DNA of 16,183 bases from an uncultured Bacteroidales bacterium (lineage in GTDB: Bacteria > Bacteroidota > Bacteroidia > Bacteroidales > Paludibacteraceae), in assembly GCA_937907165.1 (NCBI GenBank), contig CALCUH010000099.1, positions 1 through 16,183 on the forward strand. The letters are read 5' to 3'. Under the pieces are notes generated by a model. The model made no database searches. It was not told the DNA's origin and saw nothing but the letters and a program-made list of their open reading frames with translations. Position 1 is the first letter of the stretch. Every line of letters begins with the position of its first letter. Shown piece by piece: positions 1-7,690 of this stretch. The position numbers were made by a program, and so were the translations under genes.

Positions 1-50
1 AAGGAGTCCTATCTACTATGGGAAAAGGAAACAGAAACAGAGAAGCAAGA
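1..50 (+). other. Left-edge segment that does not belong to murD; possible contig-end chimera
   Basis: Read leftwards, murD is family-like until the Gly codon at 51-53 and then turns into a low-complexity stretch with a TAG at 9-11. None of the three leftward frames gives the expected start of the MurD C-terminal domain. Read rightwards, the same 50 nt has a purine-rich AAGGAG at 2-7 and an ATG at 18-20 opening MGKGNRNREAR, which resembles the start of a gene from a Shine-Dalgarno-using genome. Such a strong Shine-Dalgarno is unusual for this locus. My inference is a misjoined contig end. An inserted element or true rearrangement is possible but less likely. Confidence 0.45.
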
Positions 51-965
51 ACCCTTGAAAGTCTGGAGAGCCTTGCGTATGGTATCCTTGTGAATACCGG
101 CAATCTTCGCCGATATACCGGCAGCCATAGAATTGTACATATTATGCTGTCCGCGCAACGAGAGGTCGGAGACAGACATTTCGAACGAGCGCTTAGGCGT
201 ATGGATCTTCAGAAGCTCATCCTCGATATAAGCGGCCAAACCAGCGGCTTTGTTCAAAGAGAACGGACAAGCAGTAGCGTCGATGGTGCGATCCTTCAAC
301 TCCTTTTGGATGACTGGGTCATCGTTCCAATAGACGAAGTAGTCAGAAGGCTTCATGTTTTGGACAATTCTAAACTTTGAATTAATATAGTTTTGGAACT
401 TATACTCATATCTATCCAAATGGTCTGGCGTGATATTCAATAAGATAGCCACATCAGCCTTAAATTCATACATGCCATCCAATTGGAAACTGCTTAACTC
501 AATCACATAATAATCATGGTTCTCCAAAGCCACCTGGCGCGCCAAACTGAAACCGACGTTTCCAGCCAATCCCACGTTCAGACCCGCATTTTTCAAGATG
601 TGATGAATCAACATCGTGGTAGTCGTCTTACCGTTACTACCCGTGATGCAAATCATCTTAGCATTCGTATAACGTGCGGCGAATTCTATTTCAGAGATGA
701 TATGCGTGTTCTGCGCCCTCAAGGTCTTGATTAGCGGAGCTTTCTCCGGAATTCCCGGACTCTTAACGATTTCATCGGCAGAGAGAATGCGAGACTCCGT
801 ATGGTTTCCCTCCTCCCATTCGATACCGTAGGAATTCAGTTCCTCTTTGTACATAGGTTTTATTTCCGACTTATCGGAAACAAATACCTCAAAACCTTTT
901 TGTTTCGCAAGGATAGCGGCACCGACACCACTCTCCCCAGCACCCAACACTACAATTTTTTTCAT
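9..965 (-). CDS. murD: UDP-N-acetylmuramoyl-L-alanine--D-glutamate ligase MurD, C-terminal domain missing
   Basis: MurD adds D-glutamate to UDP-MurNAc-L-Ala in the cytoplasm, the second amino-acid step of peptidoglycan precursor synthesis. Visible are the N-terminal nucleotide-fold glycine motif (residues 5-17, VVLGAGESGVGAA), the ATP loop GSNGKTT (109-115), SSFQL (158-162), DHLDR (181-185), a lysine at the carbamylation position (about K197) and RGQHNMYN (271-278). The family is normally about 440-450 residues. Here homology stops after KALQTFKG (about residue 305), exactly where the C-terminal ligase domain should begin with an HRLE-like stretch. It is replaced by 13 unrelated residues and a TAG. 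The ATG is at 963-965, 22 nt after the mraY stop, so it is the last dcw gene seen. The product as written would lack the C-terminal domain and be inactive. Because murD is essential, the break is probably not biological. Confidence 0.9.
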   Translation of the reverse strand: MKKIVVLGAGESGVGAAILAKQKGFEVFVSDKSEIKPMYKEELNSYGIEWEEGNHTESRILSADEIVKSPGIPEKAPLIKTLRAQNTHIISEIEFAARYTNAKMICITGSNGKTTTTMLIHHILKNAGLNVGLAGNVGFSLARQVALENHDYYVIELSSFQLDGMYEFKADVAILLNITPDHLDRYEYKFQNYINSKFRIVQNMKPSDYFVYWNDDPVIQKELKDRTIDATACPFSLNKAAGLAAYIEDELLKIHTPKRSFEMSVSDLSLRGQHNMYNSMAAGISAKIAGIHKDTIRKALQTFKGSCFSVSVSFSHSR

Positions 966-987
966 AATTTTATGTGAAATGACCTAA

Positions 988-2202
988 TTATCTGATTTTT
1001 AATGTTACAATCGTGAACATCGCCAAAAGCAAAGCCACAATCCAGAAACGAGCCACAATCTTCGGCTCAGGAATATTCATCTTCTGATAATGATGGTGAA
1101 GAGGCGCCATCTTGAAGACACGTCTACCCTCCCCATACTTCTTCTTTGTATATTTGAAATAAGAAGTTTGGATAATGACGGAGAGACTCTCCATGAAGAA
1201 GATACCGCACAAAACTGGCAAGAGCAACTCTTTACGGATGATGATGGAGCTGACAGCTATCACACCGCCAATCATCAAACTACCCGTATCGCCCATAAAT
1301 ACCTGTGCGGGATAAGCATTATACCAAAGGAAACCGATTAAGGCACCGACGAAGGCGCAGATAAAAATCACAAGTTCCTCAGAATATGGTATGTACATAA
1401 TATTCAAATAGCTGGCGAACTCAGCGTGGCTGGAGAGGTACGCCAAAATACCGAGGGTGGCTCCCACAATAGCGGAGACACCCGTTGAGAGGCCGTCAAG
1501 TCCATCAGTCAGATTCGCACCGTTAGAGACGGCGGTCACAATAAAAATCACAACAATGACGAAGAAAATCCAACCTAACCTTTGAGCGTAAGGGCCGGCC
1601 CAACTGAAGAGGTCGGCATAGTCGAAATTAGGGTTCTTGACGAATGGGATAGTCGTTTTCGTGGATTTTTCAGGGACTTTAGCATATTGAACCACTTCCG
1701 TATTATGAGACACGGTAGTCGTATTCTCGTAGATGACAGCATCGCTGCTCAGGTAGAGTGTCAACCCAACAATAAATCCCAGACCGACTTGTCCCAAAAT
1801 TTTAAATTTACCATGCAATCCCTCTTTGTCCTTCTTAAAAACCTTTATATAATCGTCCAAGAAGCCCATAGCGCCCAACCAAAGGGTAGTCACAATCATC
1901 AATAGGATATATACGTTGTCCAATTTGCCCAGCAAAAGAACCGGCACCAAAATCGCGATGATGATGATGATGCCACCCATCGTCGGAGTTCCCTTCTTAG
2001 CCATTTGTCCGGCAAGGTCCAAATCACGGATTGTCTCACCAATCTGTTTTTGCTGAAGGAATTGGATAATTCTTTTACCGATGAATGTGGCAATCAGCAA
2101 CGCAAAAATGAACGCCAAAGCGGAGCGGAAAGAGATGTACTTGAACACACCCGCACCCGGCACATTTAATTGGGATAAGAAGTTAAACAAATAATACAAC
2201 AT
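988..2202 (-). CDS. mraY: Phospho-N-acetylmuramoyl-pentapeptide-transferase (lipid I synthase)
   Basis: MraY transfers phospho-MurNAc-pentapeptide to undecaprenyl phosphate in the inner membrane, making lipid I. The protein has 404 residues and about ten hydrophobic segments. The family catalytic motifs are all present: GFLDDYIK (113-120) with the Mg-binding Asp pair, NLTDGLDGL (230-238), MGDTGS (303-308) and PLHHHYQ (367-373). It is about 45 residues longer than E. coli MraY. Most of the excess lies at roughly 152-205, a polar extracytoplasmic loop, which fits the longer MraY forms of Bacteroidota. It lies 32 nt after murE and 22 nt before murD. The start is the ATG at 2200-2202; no better alternative is visible. 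Confidence 0.97.
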   Translation of the reverse strand: MLYYLFNFLSQLNVPGAGVFKYISFRSALAFIFALLIATFIGKRIIQFLQQKQIGETIRDLDLAGQMAKKGTPTMGGIIIIIAILVPVLLLGKLDNVYILLMIVTTLWLGAMGFLDDYIKVFKKDKEGLHGKFKILGQVGLGFIVGLTLYLSSDAVIYENTTTVSHNTEVVQYAKVPEKSTKTTIPFVKNPNFDYADLFSWAGPYAQRLGWIFFVIVVIFIVTAVSNGANLTDGLDGLSTGVSAIVGATLGILAYLSSHAEFASYLNIMYIPYSEELVIFICAFVGALIGFLWYNAYPAQVFMGDTGSLMIGGVIAVSSIIIRKELLLPVLCGIFFMESLSVIIQTSYFKYTKKKYGEGRRVFKMAPLHHHYQKMNIPEPKIVARFWIVALLLAMFTIVTLKIR

Positions 2203-2234
2203 AATCTATTCCAAATAAAAAGTTACTATTCTAT

Positions 2235-3686
2235 TCAACCCATCACCTCACGTACCACCTCATGGTCGTCGAAATGATGTTTCACTCCATTGATTTCCTG
2301 ATAATTCTCGTGGCCTTTTCCTGCCACCAAGATGACATCACCCGGCTGAGCCAGCACACAAGCTGTTTTGATAGCCTGATAACGGTCCGGAATGGTAATC
2401 ACCTTCTTGAGGGAGACCGGGTCCAATCCAGCCATCATCTCCGAAATAATCACTTGAGGATCCTCGTTTCTCGGATTGTCGGACGTGATGATGACCTGTT
2501 CGCTACCATTCGCAGCCTCACGCGCCATAATCGGACGCTTGCCCTTGTCCCTATTACCGCCGCAGCCCACCACTGTGATAAGTTTACCCTCACCACGACG
2601 CACGTCATTGATCGTGTTAATCACATTCGTCAGAGCGTCCGGCGTATGCGCGTAATCGACAATCACCTTATAACCCGAAGGAGCGGAGATACACTCGAAC
2701 CTTCCGTTTACAGGCGTCATGGCGCTCAAATGAAGCATCGCCTCCTCCTCGTCCATGCCCAGAGCGACAGCGGCGCCCAAGACAGCAGTAAGGTTCGAAG
2801 CGTTGAATCTGCCGACGAAAGAGACGAACACATCCTTGCCATTGATATTCAAAGACATGCCCTCAAAGGAATCCTCCACAATCTTCGTCTTGAAATCAGC
2901 CATAGACCTCACCGAATAGGTAAGTTTGCGAGCCTTCGTATTTTGGAGCATCACCATGCCATTCTTATCGTCCACATTGGTAAGGGCGAAAGCCTCGTCG
3001 GACAAATCATCGAAAAACCGTTTCTTCGCCTTCAGATAATTTTCCATCGTCAGATGGTAATCCAAGTGGTCGCGGGTAAGGTTCGTGAACACACCGCCGT
3101 CGAAGTCAAGACCGGCGATTCTGCGTTGGTCCACAGAATGAGAGCTCACTTCCATGAAAGCATATTCACAGCCAGCCTCCACCATACGAGACAACAAGCC
3201 GTTCAGTTCCAACTGGTCAGGCGTAGTATGCGTAGAGGCCACCGCCTCACCATCCACATAATTACAAACCGTGGAAAGCAAGCCACACTTGTGTCCAGCC
3301 CTACGGAAAAGATGATAAAGCAATGTCGCTATGGTAGTCTTCCCGTTCGTGCCGGTTACACCGACCAAACGCAAGGAAGAAGAAGGATAATCGAACCAAG
3401 CCGAAGCCATGCGGCCCAAAGCCTCATTGGAATCAGCCACACGGATATAAACGACGTCAGGATTGATAACATCCGGAAGTTTTTCACAAACAATAGCAAT
3501 GGCGCCCTTTTCGATCGCCGTGCCGATGAATGTATGACCATCCACCTGAGTTCCGCACGTGGCGACGAACAAGGAACCCGCTTCAACCTTGCGGGAATCG
3601 AATTGGAGGGAAGAGACTTCCACATCCGGGTTTCCGACCGTTTCCAAGACGTCAACCGTAGCCAATATGTCGATTAATCCATTCAT
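2235..3686 (-). CDS. murE: UDP-MurNAc-L-Ala-D-Glu--2,6-diaminopimelate ligase
   Basis: MurE adds the third residue of the stem peptide in the cytoplasm. The 483-residue length is normal. The N-terminal UDP-binding domain (about 1-100) is followed by the ATP loop GTNGKTT (112-118), STHTTP (151-156), TNLTRDHLDYH (201-211), and a lysine at the carbamylation position (K221). The C-terminal domain has CGGNRDKGKRP (375-385), DNPRNEDP (403-410) and KGHENYQ (457-463). DNPR is the known signature of MurE enzymes that use meso-diaminopimelate; lysine-adding enzymes differ there. The sequence therefore predicts a DAP-type cell wall, as expected for Bacteroidota. The gene starts 13 nt after the ftsI stop and is in the dcw operon. 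Confidence 0.97.
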   Translation of the reverse strand: MNGLIDILATVDVLETVGNPDVEVSSLQFDSRKVEAGSLFVATCGTQVDGHTFIGTAIEKGAIAIVCEKLPDVINPDVVYIRVADSNEALGRMASAWFDYPSSSLRLVGVTGTNGKTTIATLLYHLFRRAGHKCGLLSTVCNYVDGEAVASTHTTPDQLELNGLLSRMVEAGCEYAFMEVSSHSVDQRRIAGLDFDGGVFTNLTRDHLDYHLTMENYLKAKKRFFDDLSDEAFALTNVDDKNGMVMLQNTKARKLTYSVRSMADFKTKIVEDSFEGMSLNINGKDVFVSFVGRFNASNLTAVLGAAVALGMDEEEAMLHLSAMTPVNGRFECISAPSGYKVIVDYAHTPDALTNVINTINDVRRGEGKLITVVGCGGNRDKGKRPIMAREAANGSEQVIITSDNPRNEDPQVIISEMMAGLDPVSLKKVITIPDRYQAIKTACVLAQPGDVILVAGKGHENYQEINGVKHHFDDHEVVREVMG

Positions 3687-3699
3687 ATATATTTTTTAT

Positions 3700-5799
3700 T
3701 TATCTCAATACCAAACTAATACGATCTCCTTTTTTTATGAACCTATCGCTTTCCAACGATTGGGAGACCACAGCGCCAGCGCCTTCAATCGAGACTTTCA
3801 ATCCCCTATTCTCCAAAAGGAAAACAGCGTCTTTCAGACCCATTCCTATCACGTTCGGGACACGATCTTTCGCATACTTGGCGATCACGCTCTCATGGAT
3901 CCCCTTTCCCGAAGCCTGTGTCCTCACCCATTCGCCAGAGACATCACTACGACGATAATCGATATCCATCTCATTCATCACCAGTTCCAACTCCTTGCGG
4001 CTTCCATCTTTAGTGGCGGGGGAAAAGATTTTCGAAGTATCCCTGCTCATAGAAAGCGGCAATTCAAGCAAAGGGCTTTGCGCATAGATATGCTCCGCGA
4101 TATCCTTGAAAGTGGCGCCAGACAAAGAGCCTGCGCCCGTAGGTTTAGCGTGAGGGTACCAAGCGACCACAATCATACTGTACTTCGGATTATCCGCCGG
4201 GAAGAAACCACAGAACGTAAGTTGTTGTCTATCGCTTCTTCTATACTCCTGGTTAGCGGTACCCGTTTTTCCAGCGATTTTGAAGTGTTTGGACTTAGCC
4301 GCCGTAGCGGTACCATACTCCACCACATCAACCATCATCTGCTTCACCTTGCCTAACGTCCCCTTGCTGCAGATATCAGATTTCAGCACCTCCCTGCCGT
4401 AAGACTTAACAATCCTACCGTTCACCGATTCCGCCTTAATGAGATGAGGGCGAACCATCACGCCATCGTTAGCCAAGGCGTTGTAGAACGAAAGGATTTG
4501 GATAGGCGGCATATCCGTCTCATACCCGTGGGCAATCCAAGGCAAAGAAGTCTTGTACCAATTCTTTTTATCGTCAGGGCTCTTGATATGAGGCGATTTC
4601 GCACCCGGAATCTCCAATCCGAGAGGCATCATCAAACCAAGATCGCGCAATGCGCTGATATAAACCTCAGGCTTATCCTTGAACGCATTGTCGATGACCT
4701 TCGCCATCGCGATATTAGAAGATTGCTGAATCGCGCGATTGAACGAAAGTTTTCCGTTCGCGTGCGAATCACGCATTGTCCTGCCATAAAAAGGCCACGT
4801 ACCATTGCCCGTGTCTATCATTGTGGAAGTATCCACAACGCCAGCCTCCAAGGCGACCACCGCACTTGCGATTTTGAACGTGGAACCCGGCTCGCACTTA
4901 TAATGACCGTTCGTCACATAATTCTCGCCCTCCGCATAAGAACCATCCGATCTCCTCTTCAGGTTAGACATCGCCTTGATTTCGCCCGTCGCAACCTCCA
5001 TGACAGCTGCGCAACCGAACTCAGCCTCCGACACGGACAACCTATGGCGCAAATCGCTATCCACGATATCCTGGATATTCACATCGATGGTCGTCATGAT
5101 ATCCAGTCCGTTCTCCGCATCCACATCATTAATGTTTCTATAAGCTCCCGCCACCTTTATGCGAGAGGCCAAACCCGGACGACCGCGGAGAAGCGAGTCG
5201 CAATACTTTTCGATACCACTCTTACCACCCTTATCCAGTTCGGCATAAAGGCCACCGATTGTACGGGAAGCCATATCCCCATAAGGAAGTTTACGGTTCA
5301 CGCGTTCATTAAAAGCGAAGCACTTCACCTTATTAAACAGCGGGAAGGTCTTCACCTGTTTCATCTCCACATAGGAAAGATTCCTTTTACCCACGCAAAA
5401 CCAGCGGCTTCCCTTATTGAATCCGTTCATCAGATGCTGTTTCATCTGAGACGGAGACTTATCCGTATAGATGGTGGCGAGAGAAGCAGAGAGGCTATCG
5501 ACATAAGAAAAAAAAGTGTCGCGTTGCAGAGCATCCGCTTTAAAGTCCATATATAAGACGTAAACAGGGATGGAGCTCGCCATCAGTTGTCCATCGCAAG
5601 CGAGGATATTGCCGCGCACCGGCAAGACAGCCAAACTATCGGCAGCGATTTTTTTGGAGCGTTTGATCCACTCGTCGCCATCCCTCACCATCGTATTGTA
5701 CATGCTTATGCAAAAAGGCAAGAAATAGAAAAGCATCAAGCCGAAAACCACGAAGGTCCTCGTCTTAATCAACTTCTTCATCTCTTTCGTAATCGGCAT
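3700..5799 (-). CDS. ftsI: Septal peptidoglycan transpeptidase FtsI (class B PBP with C-terminal PASTA domain)
   Basis: This is a class B penicillin-binding protein that cross-links peptidoglycan at the division site. Its 699 residues comprise a short cytoplasmic tail, one membrane anchor (about 15-36), a dimerisation/pedestal region including RGNIL (62-66), and the transpeptidase domain. Active-site motifs are STFK (306-309, nucleophile Ser306), SSN (360-362) and KTGTA (511-515). The C-terminal 55 residues (about 645-699, starting DRVPNVIGM and ending ISLVLR) form one PASTA domain, which E. coli FtsI lacks but which is common in Bacteroidota homologues. It starts 6 nt after the ftsL-like stop and is followed by murE after 13 nt. 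Gene order in the dcw cluster supports FtsI over an elongation PBP2. Confidence 0.96.
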   Translation of the reverse strand: MPITKEMKKLIKTRTFVVFGLMLFYFLPFCISMYNTMVRDGDEWIKRSKKIAADSLAVLPVRGNILACDGQLMASSIPVYVLYMDFKADALQRDTFFSYVDSLSASLATIYTDKSPSQMKQHLMNGFNKGSRWFCVGKRNLSYVEMKQVKTFPLFNKVKCFAFNERVNRKLPYGDMASRTIGGLYAELDKGGKSGIEKYCDSLLRGRPGLASRIKVAGAYRNINDVDAENGLDIMTTIDVNIQDIVDSDLRHRLSVSEAEFGCAAVMEVATGEIKAMSNLKRRSDGSYAEGENYVTNGHYKCEPGSTFKIASAVVALEAGVVDTSTMIDTGNGTWPFYGRTMRDSHANGKLSFNRAIQQSSNIAMAKVIDNAFKDKPEVYISALRDLGLMMPLGLEIPGAKSPHIKSPDDKKNWYKTSLPWIAHGYETDMPPIQILSFYNALANDGVMVRPHLIKAESVNGRIVKSYGREVLKSDICSKGTLGKVKQMMVDVVEYGTATAAKSKHFKIAGKTGTANQEYRRSDRQQLTFCGFFPADNPKYSMIVVAWYPHAKPTGAGSLSGATFKDIAEHIYAQSPLLELPLSMSRDTSKIFSPATKDGSRKELELVMNEMDIDYRRSDVSGEWVRTQASGKGIHESVIAKYAKDRVPNVIGMGLKDAVFLLENRGLKVSIEGAGAVVSQSLESDRFIKKGDRISLVLR

Positions 5800-5805
5800 A
5801 GCATA

Positions 5806-6165
5806 TCATTTTTTTATTTTGAAAGGCGGCACTTCGGAAGATAGCAACGAAGAGTCACGCTCAGCGACCATGCGCTTGATCTGCGACTGCTTGCCCATAC
5901 CCTGCAGTTCAGCGGAACGGGACAAATACTCCAACCTCACGTCCTTCAATTGTTTCTGTAATAAATCAATCTGCTTTACTTGGTCTTCGCAACTGAAGCG
6001 CAGACCGATGTGGCAGAAGAGCAAAACGACGCACAAGACAATCAACAGCGCTTGACTTTTGAAGAAATCCTTGGTAAATACCCTTCCCGACATGACCTCC
6101 TTGGCGGAACCGCCCATCATGGAAGCGAAGCCCTTCAAACTATCTATTTGTCGTTTAAACATCAT
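5806..6165 (-). CDS. ftsL: FtsL-like cell division protein
   Basis: This is a small bitopic protein of 119 residues: a basic/polar cytoplasmic tail (1-37), a single hydrophobic membrane segment (about 38-56, QALLIVLCVVLLF), and an extracytoplasmic part. That part has a heptad-like stretch (about 62-90, DQVKQIDLLQKQLKDVRLEY) suited to a coiled coil. FtsL-type proteins join FtsB and FtsQ and help activate FtsI and FtsW at the septum. Sequence identity across this family is poor, so the call rests on topology, size and position between rsmH and ftsI, where FtsL always sits. The start is one of two adjacent ATGs (6163-6165 or 6160-6162), 9 nt after the rsmH stop; the stop is 6 nt before ftsI. Confidence 0.88.
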   Translation of the reverse strand: MMFKRQIDSLKGFASMMGGSAKEVMSGRVFTKDFFKSQALLIVLCVVLLFCHIGLRFSCEDQVKQIDLLQKQLKDVRLEYLSRSAELQGMGKQSQIKRMVAERDSSLLSSEVPPFKIKK

Positions 6166-6174
6166 ATGACACTA

Positions 6175-7098
6175 TCACTCTTTCGTATCCAACAATTCGG
6201 CGATACGCAACTTAGCGCTACGCGACCTTGGATTAGCCTCCACTTCAGCCTCATCAGGGACAATCGGTTTATTGTTCACCAAACGGAAAGGAGACAATCT
6301 GTTACCATAGAAATCCTGCTCCACATTACCCTCCAAATTGCCCGCCTTCATGAAATTCTTCACGAGGCGATCCTCCAAAGAGTGGTAAGTGAGCACGACC
6401 AAGCGCCCGCCCGGATTCAAACAATCGACCGTTTGAAGGAGGAAACGCTTCAGCACCTCCATTTCGCCGTTCACCTCAATGCGAATGGCCTGAAACACCT
6501 TTGCCATATCCTTTTTCTGACGGTCCCTGCCCACCAAAGGGTCAGCCACCTCCAGCAAATCAGCCACCTTCGCGAACTTTTTCGTCGTCCTCGCCTTCAC
6601 GATGGCGGAAGCCAAACGCTTAGCGGAAGCGAGTTCGCCATAAAGGCGGAATATCTCAGTCAGACGATTTTCGTCGTAATCATTCAGCACGTCAGCCGCA
6701 CTCAAGCGAGCCTGTTGGTTCATCCTCATGTCCAGATCCCCGTCGAAACGGAAAGAGAACCCTCTCGTCGGGTCGTCGAAATGGTGGAAAGAGACACCTA
6801 AATCAGCCAAGATGCCATCCACCTTTTCCGCACCATAATATTTCAGGAAGTTGGAAAGATGCCTGAAATTGCCCCTCACGAAAGTGAAGCGCGAATCATC
6901 GAACGCGTTCTTAGCAGCGTCCAAGTCCTGGTCGAACGAAAGGAGACGACCTTTCGGAGAGAGTCTATTGAGAATCTCGCGGGAATGTCCGCCACCGCCG
7001 AAAGTCACATCCACATAAGTCCCGTCAGGACGGATGTCCAATCCCTCCATGCAAGGAATCAATAGCGCCGGTGTGTGATAAACAATCTCCATAGACAT
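6175..7098 (-). CDS. rsmH: 16S rRNA (cytosine(1402)-N(4))-methyltransferase
   Basis: RsmH (MraW) uses S-adenosylmethionine to methylate N4 of C1402 in the decoding centre of 16S rRNA. At 307 residues it has the family length. Motifs: the SAM-binding FGGGGHS (33-39), FDQD (55-58), ADLGVSFHHFDD (98-109), GFSFR (113-117), QAIRIEVN (203-210), YHSLEDR (238-244) and the C-terminal NPRSRSAKLR (289-298). Typical RsmH proteins read DLGVSSxQLD where this one has DLGVSFHHFD, a conservative-looking variant. The start ATG (7096-7098) shares one base with the mraZ stop (TGATG on the coding strand), so translation is probably coupled to mraZ. A second in-frame ATG lies two codons later. Confidence 0.97.
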   Translation of the reverse strand: MSMEIVYHTPALLIPCMEGLDIRPDGTYVDVTFGGGGHSREILNRLSPKGRLLSFDQDLDAAKNAFDDSRFTFVRGNFRHLSNFLKYYGAEKVDGILADLGVSFHHFDDPTRGFSFRFDGDLDMRMNQQARLSAADVLNDYDENRLTEIFRLYGELASAKRLASAIVKARTTKKFAKVADLLEVADPLVGRDRQKKDMAKVFQAIRIEVNGEMEVLKRFLLQTVDCLNPGGRLVVLTYHSLEDRLVKNFMKAGNLEGNVEQDFYGNRLSPFRLVNNKPIVPDEAEVEANPRSRSAKLRIAELLDTKE

Positions 7099-7553
7099 CA
7101 GAAATTAAGATTACCCATTTTAGATTGCAACGCCTCAGAGAAATCGGACTCGCCATACAAATCCGCCTCAAAGTTAGCCTTGCTCCAGATTTCGAAGTAA
7201 TTGCCCACTCCGACGAAAAGCACATCGGAAGAGACACCGATAGCGTCGATATGCCTCTTCTGCAGGAGGACACGACCGCTCGCGTCCAATTCCACCATTT
7301 CCACGCCAGCGGTAAACTGACGATAGAGACGGAGATCGTCCTTGTTCCACATGTTCAAGCTAGCGGACAACTGTTCGTTACGCTTCGTCCATTCGGATGT
7401 AGGATAGAGTTTCACACACTTGGTAACCGTATCCAGCTGCAGGTACAAAGCGGCGTCGCCCTCCTTTTCCAAAGCGCGACGAAAGGCTGCGGGGACGAAC
7501 ACACGTCCCTTGACATCCAACTTAGCCTCCATGTTACCTAAAAACTGCTGCAT
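7098..7553 (-). CDS. mraZ: Transcriptional regulator MraZ, first gene of the dcw operon
   Basis: MraZ is a DNA-binding protein made of two tandem AbrB/SpoVT-like half-folds. In other bacteria it forms rings and represses its own dcw promoter. This 151-residue protein shows both conserved DxxGRxxxP-type repeats: LDVKGRVFVPAAFRR (12-26) and LDASGRVLLQKRH (89-101). The ATG at 7551-7553 has no Shine-Dalgarno, which is normal for Bacteroidota. It is the promoter-proximal gene, with a recognisable promoter and two TGGGG repeats about 50-60 nt upstream (listed separately), consistent with autoregulation. The stop overlaps the rsmH start by one base. Confidence 0.96.
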   Translation of the reverse strand: MQQFLGNMEAKLDVKGRVFVPAAFRRALEKEGDAALYLQLDTVTKCVKLYPTSEWTKRNEQLSASLNMWNKDDLRLYRQFTAGVEMVELDASGRVLLQKRHIDAIGVSSDVLFVGVGNYFEIWSKANFEADLYGESDFSEALQSKMGNLNF

Positions 7554-7578
7554 ACGATTATCTATTAATTCACAATTA

Positions 7579-7610
7579 CAAAGATATATAATTTACTTTT
7601 CCCCCACAAT
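7579..7610 (-). promoter_or_regulatory. Predicted mraZ/dcw operon promoter (Bacteroidota type)
   Basis: On the minus strand, TATCTTTG (7586 down to 7579) is an exact match to the Bacteroidota -7 element TAnnTTTG. ATTG (7610-7607) lies 20 nt upstream and matches the -33 TTTG core in three bases. Transcription would start near 7572, giving a leader of about 20 nt before the mraZ ATG. Confidence 0.7.
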
Positions 7611-7616
7611 GCCCCA
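7602..7616 (-). promoter_or_regulatory. Predicted MraZ operator: two TGGGG direct repeats
   Basis: On the minus strand the sequence reads TGGGG (7616-7612), five bases, TGGGG (7606-7602). MraZ of E. coli and other bacteria is known to bind direct TGGGN repeats separated by 5 nt upstream of mraZ; the match in sequence, spacing and location is exact. A third repeat at the same period is not evident. One copy lies just upstream of the -33 element and the other between -33 and -7, so bound MraZ should block RNA polymerase. Confidence 0.72.
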
Positions 7617-7690
7617 CTTCACTTTTTTTCAACTCTACATTCACTATTTTTCAACAACTTACAAACACCACTCAACACCTCAGCAAACGC

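Noticed and set aside
18..380. A plus-strand gene beginning MGKGNRNREAR at the left edge
   Set aside because: Only the first dozen codons look gene-like. From about 51 on the frame is simply the antisense of murD, so no complete gene is present; kept only as evidence for a chimeric edge.
2262..3677. A 471-codon open frame on the plus strand opposite murE
   Set aside because: It mirrors murE in the antisense frame, has arginine- and histidine-rich composition, and shows no recognisable domain. Biased codon use with few TTA, CTA or TCA codons leaves the opposite strand open by chance.
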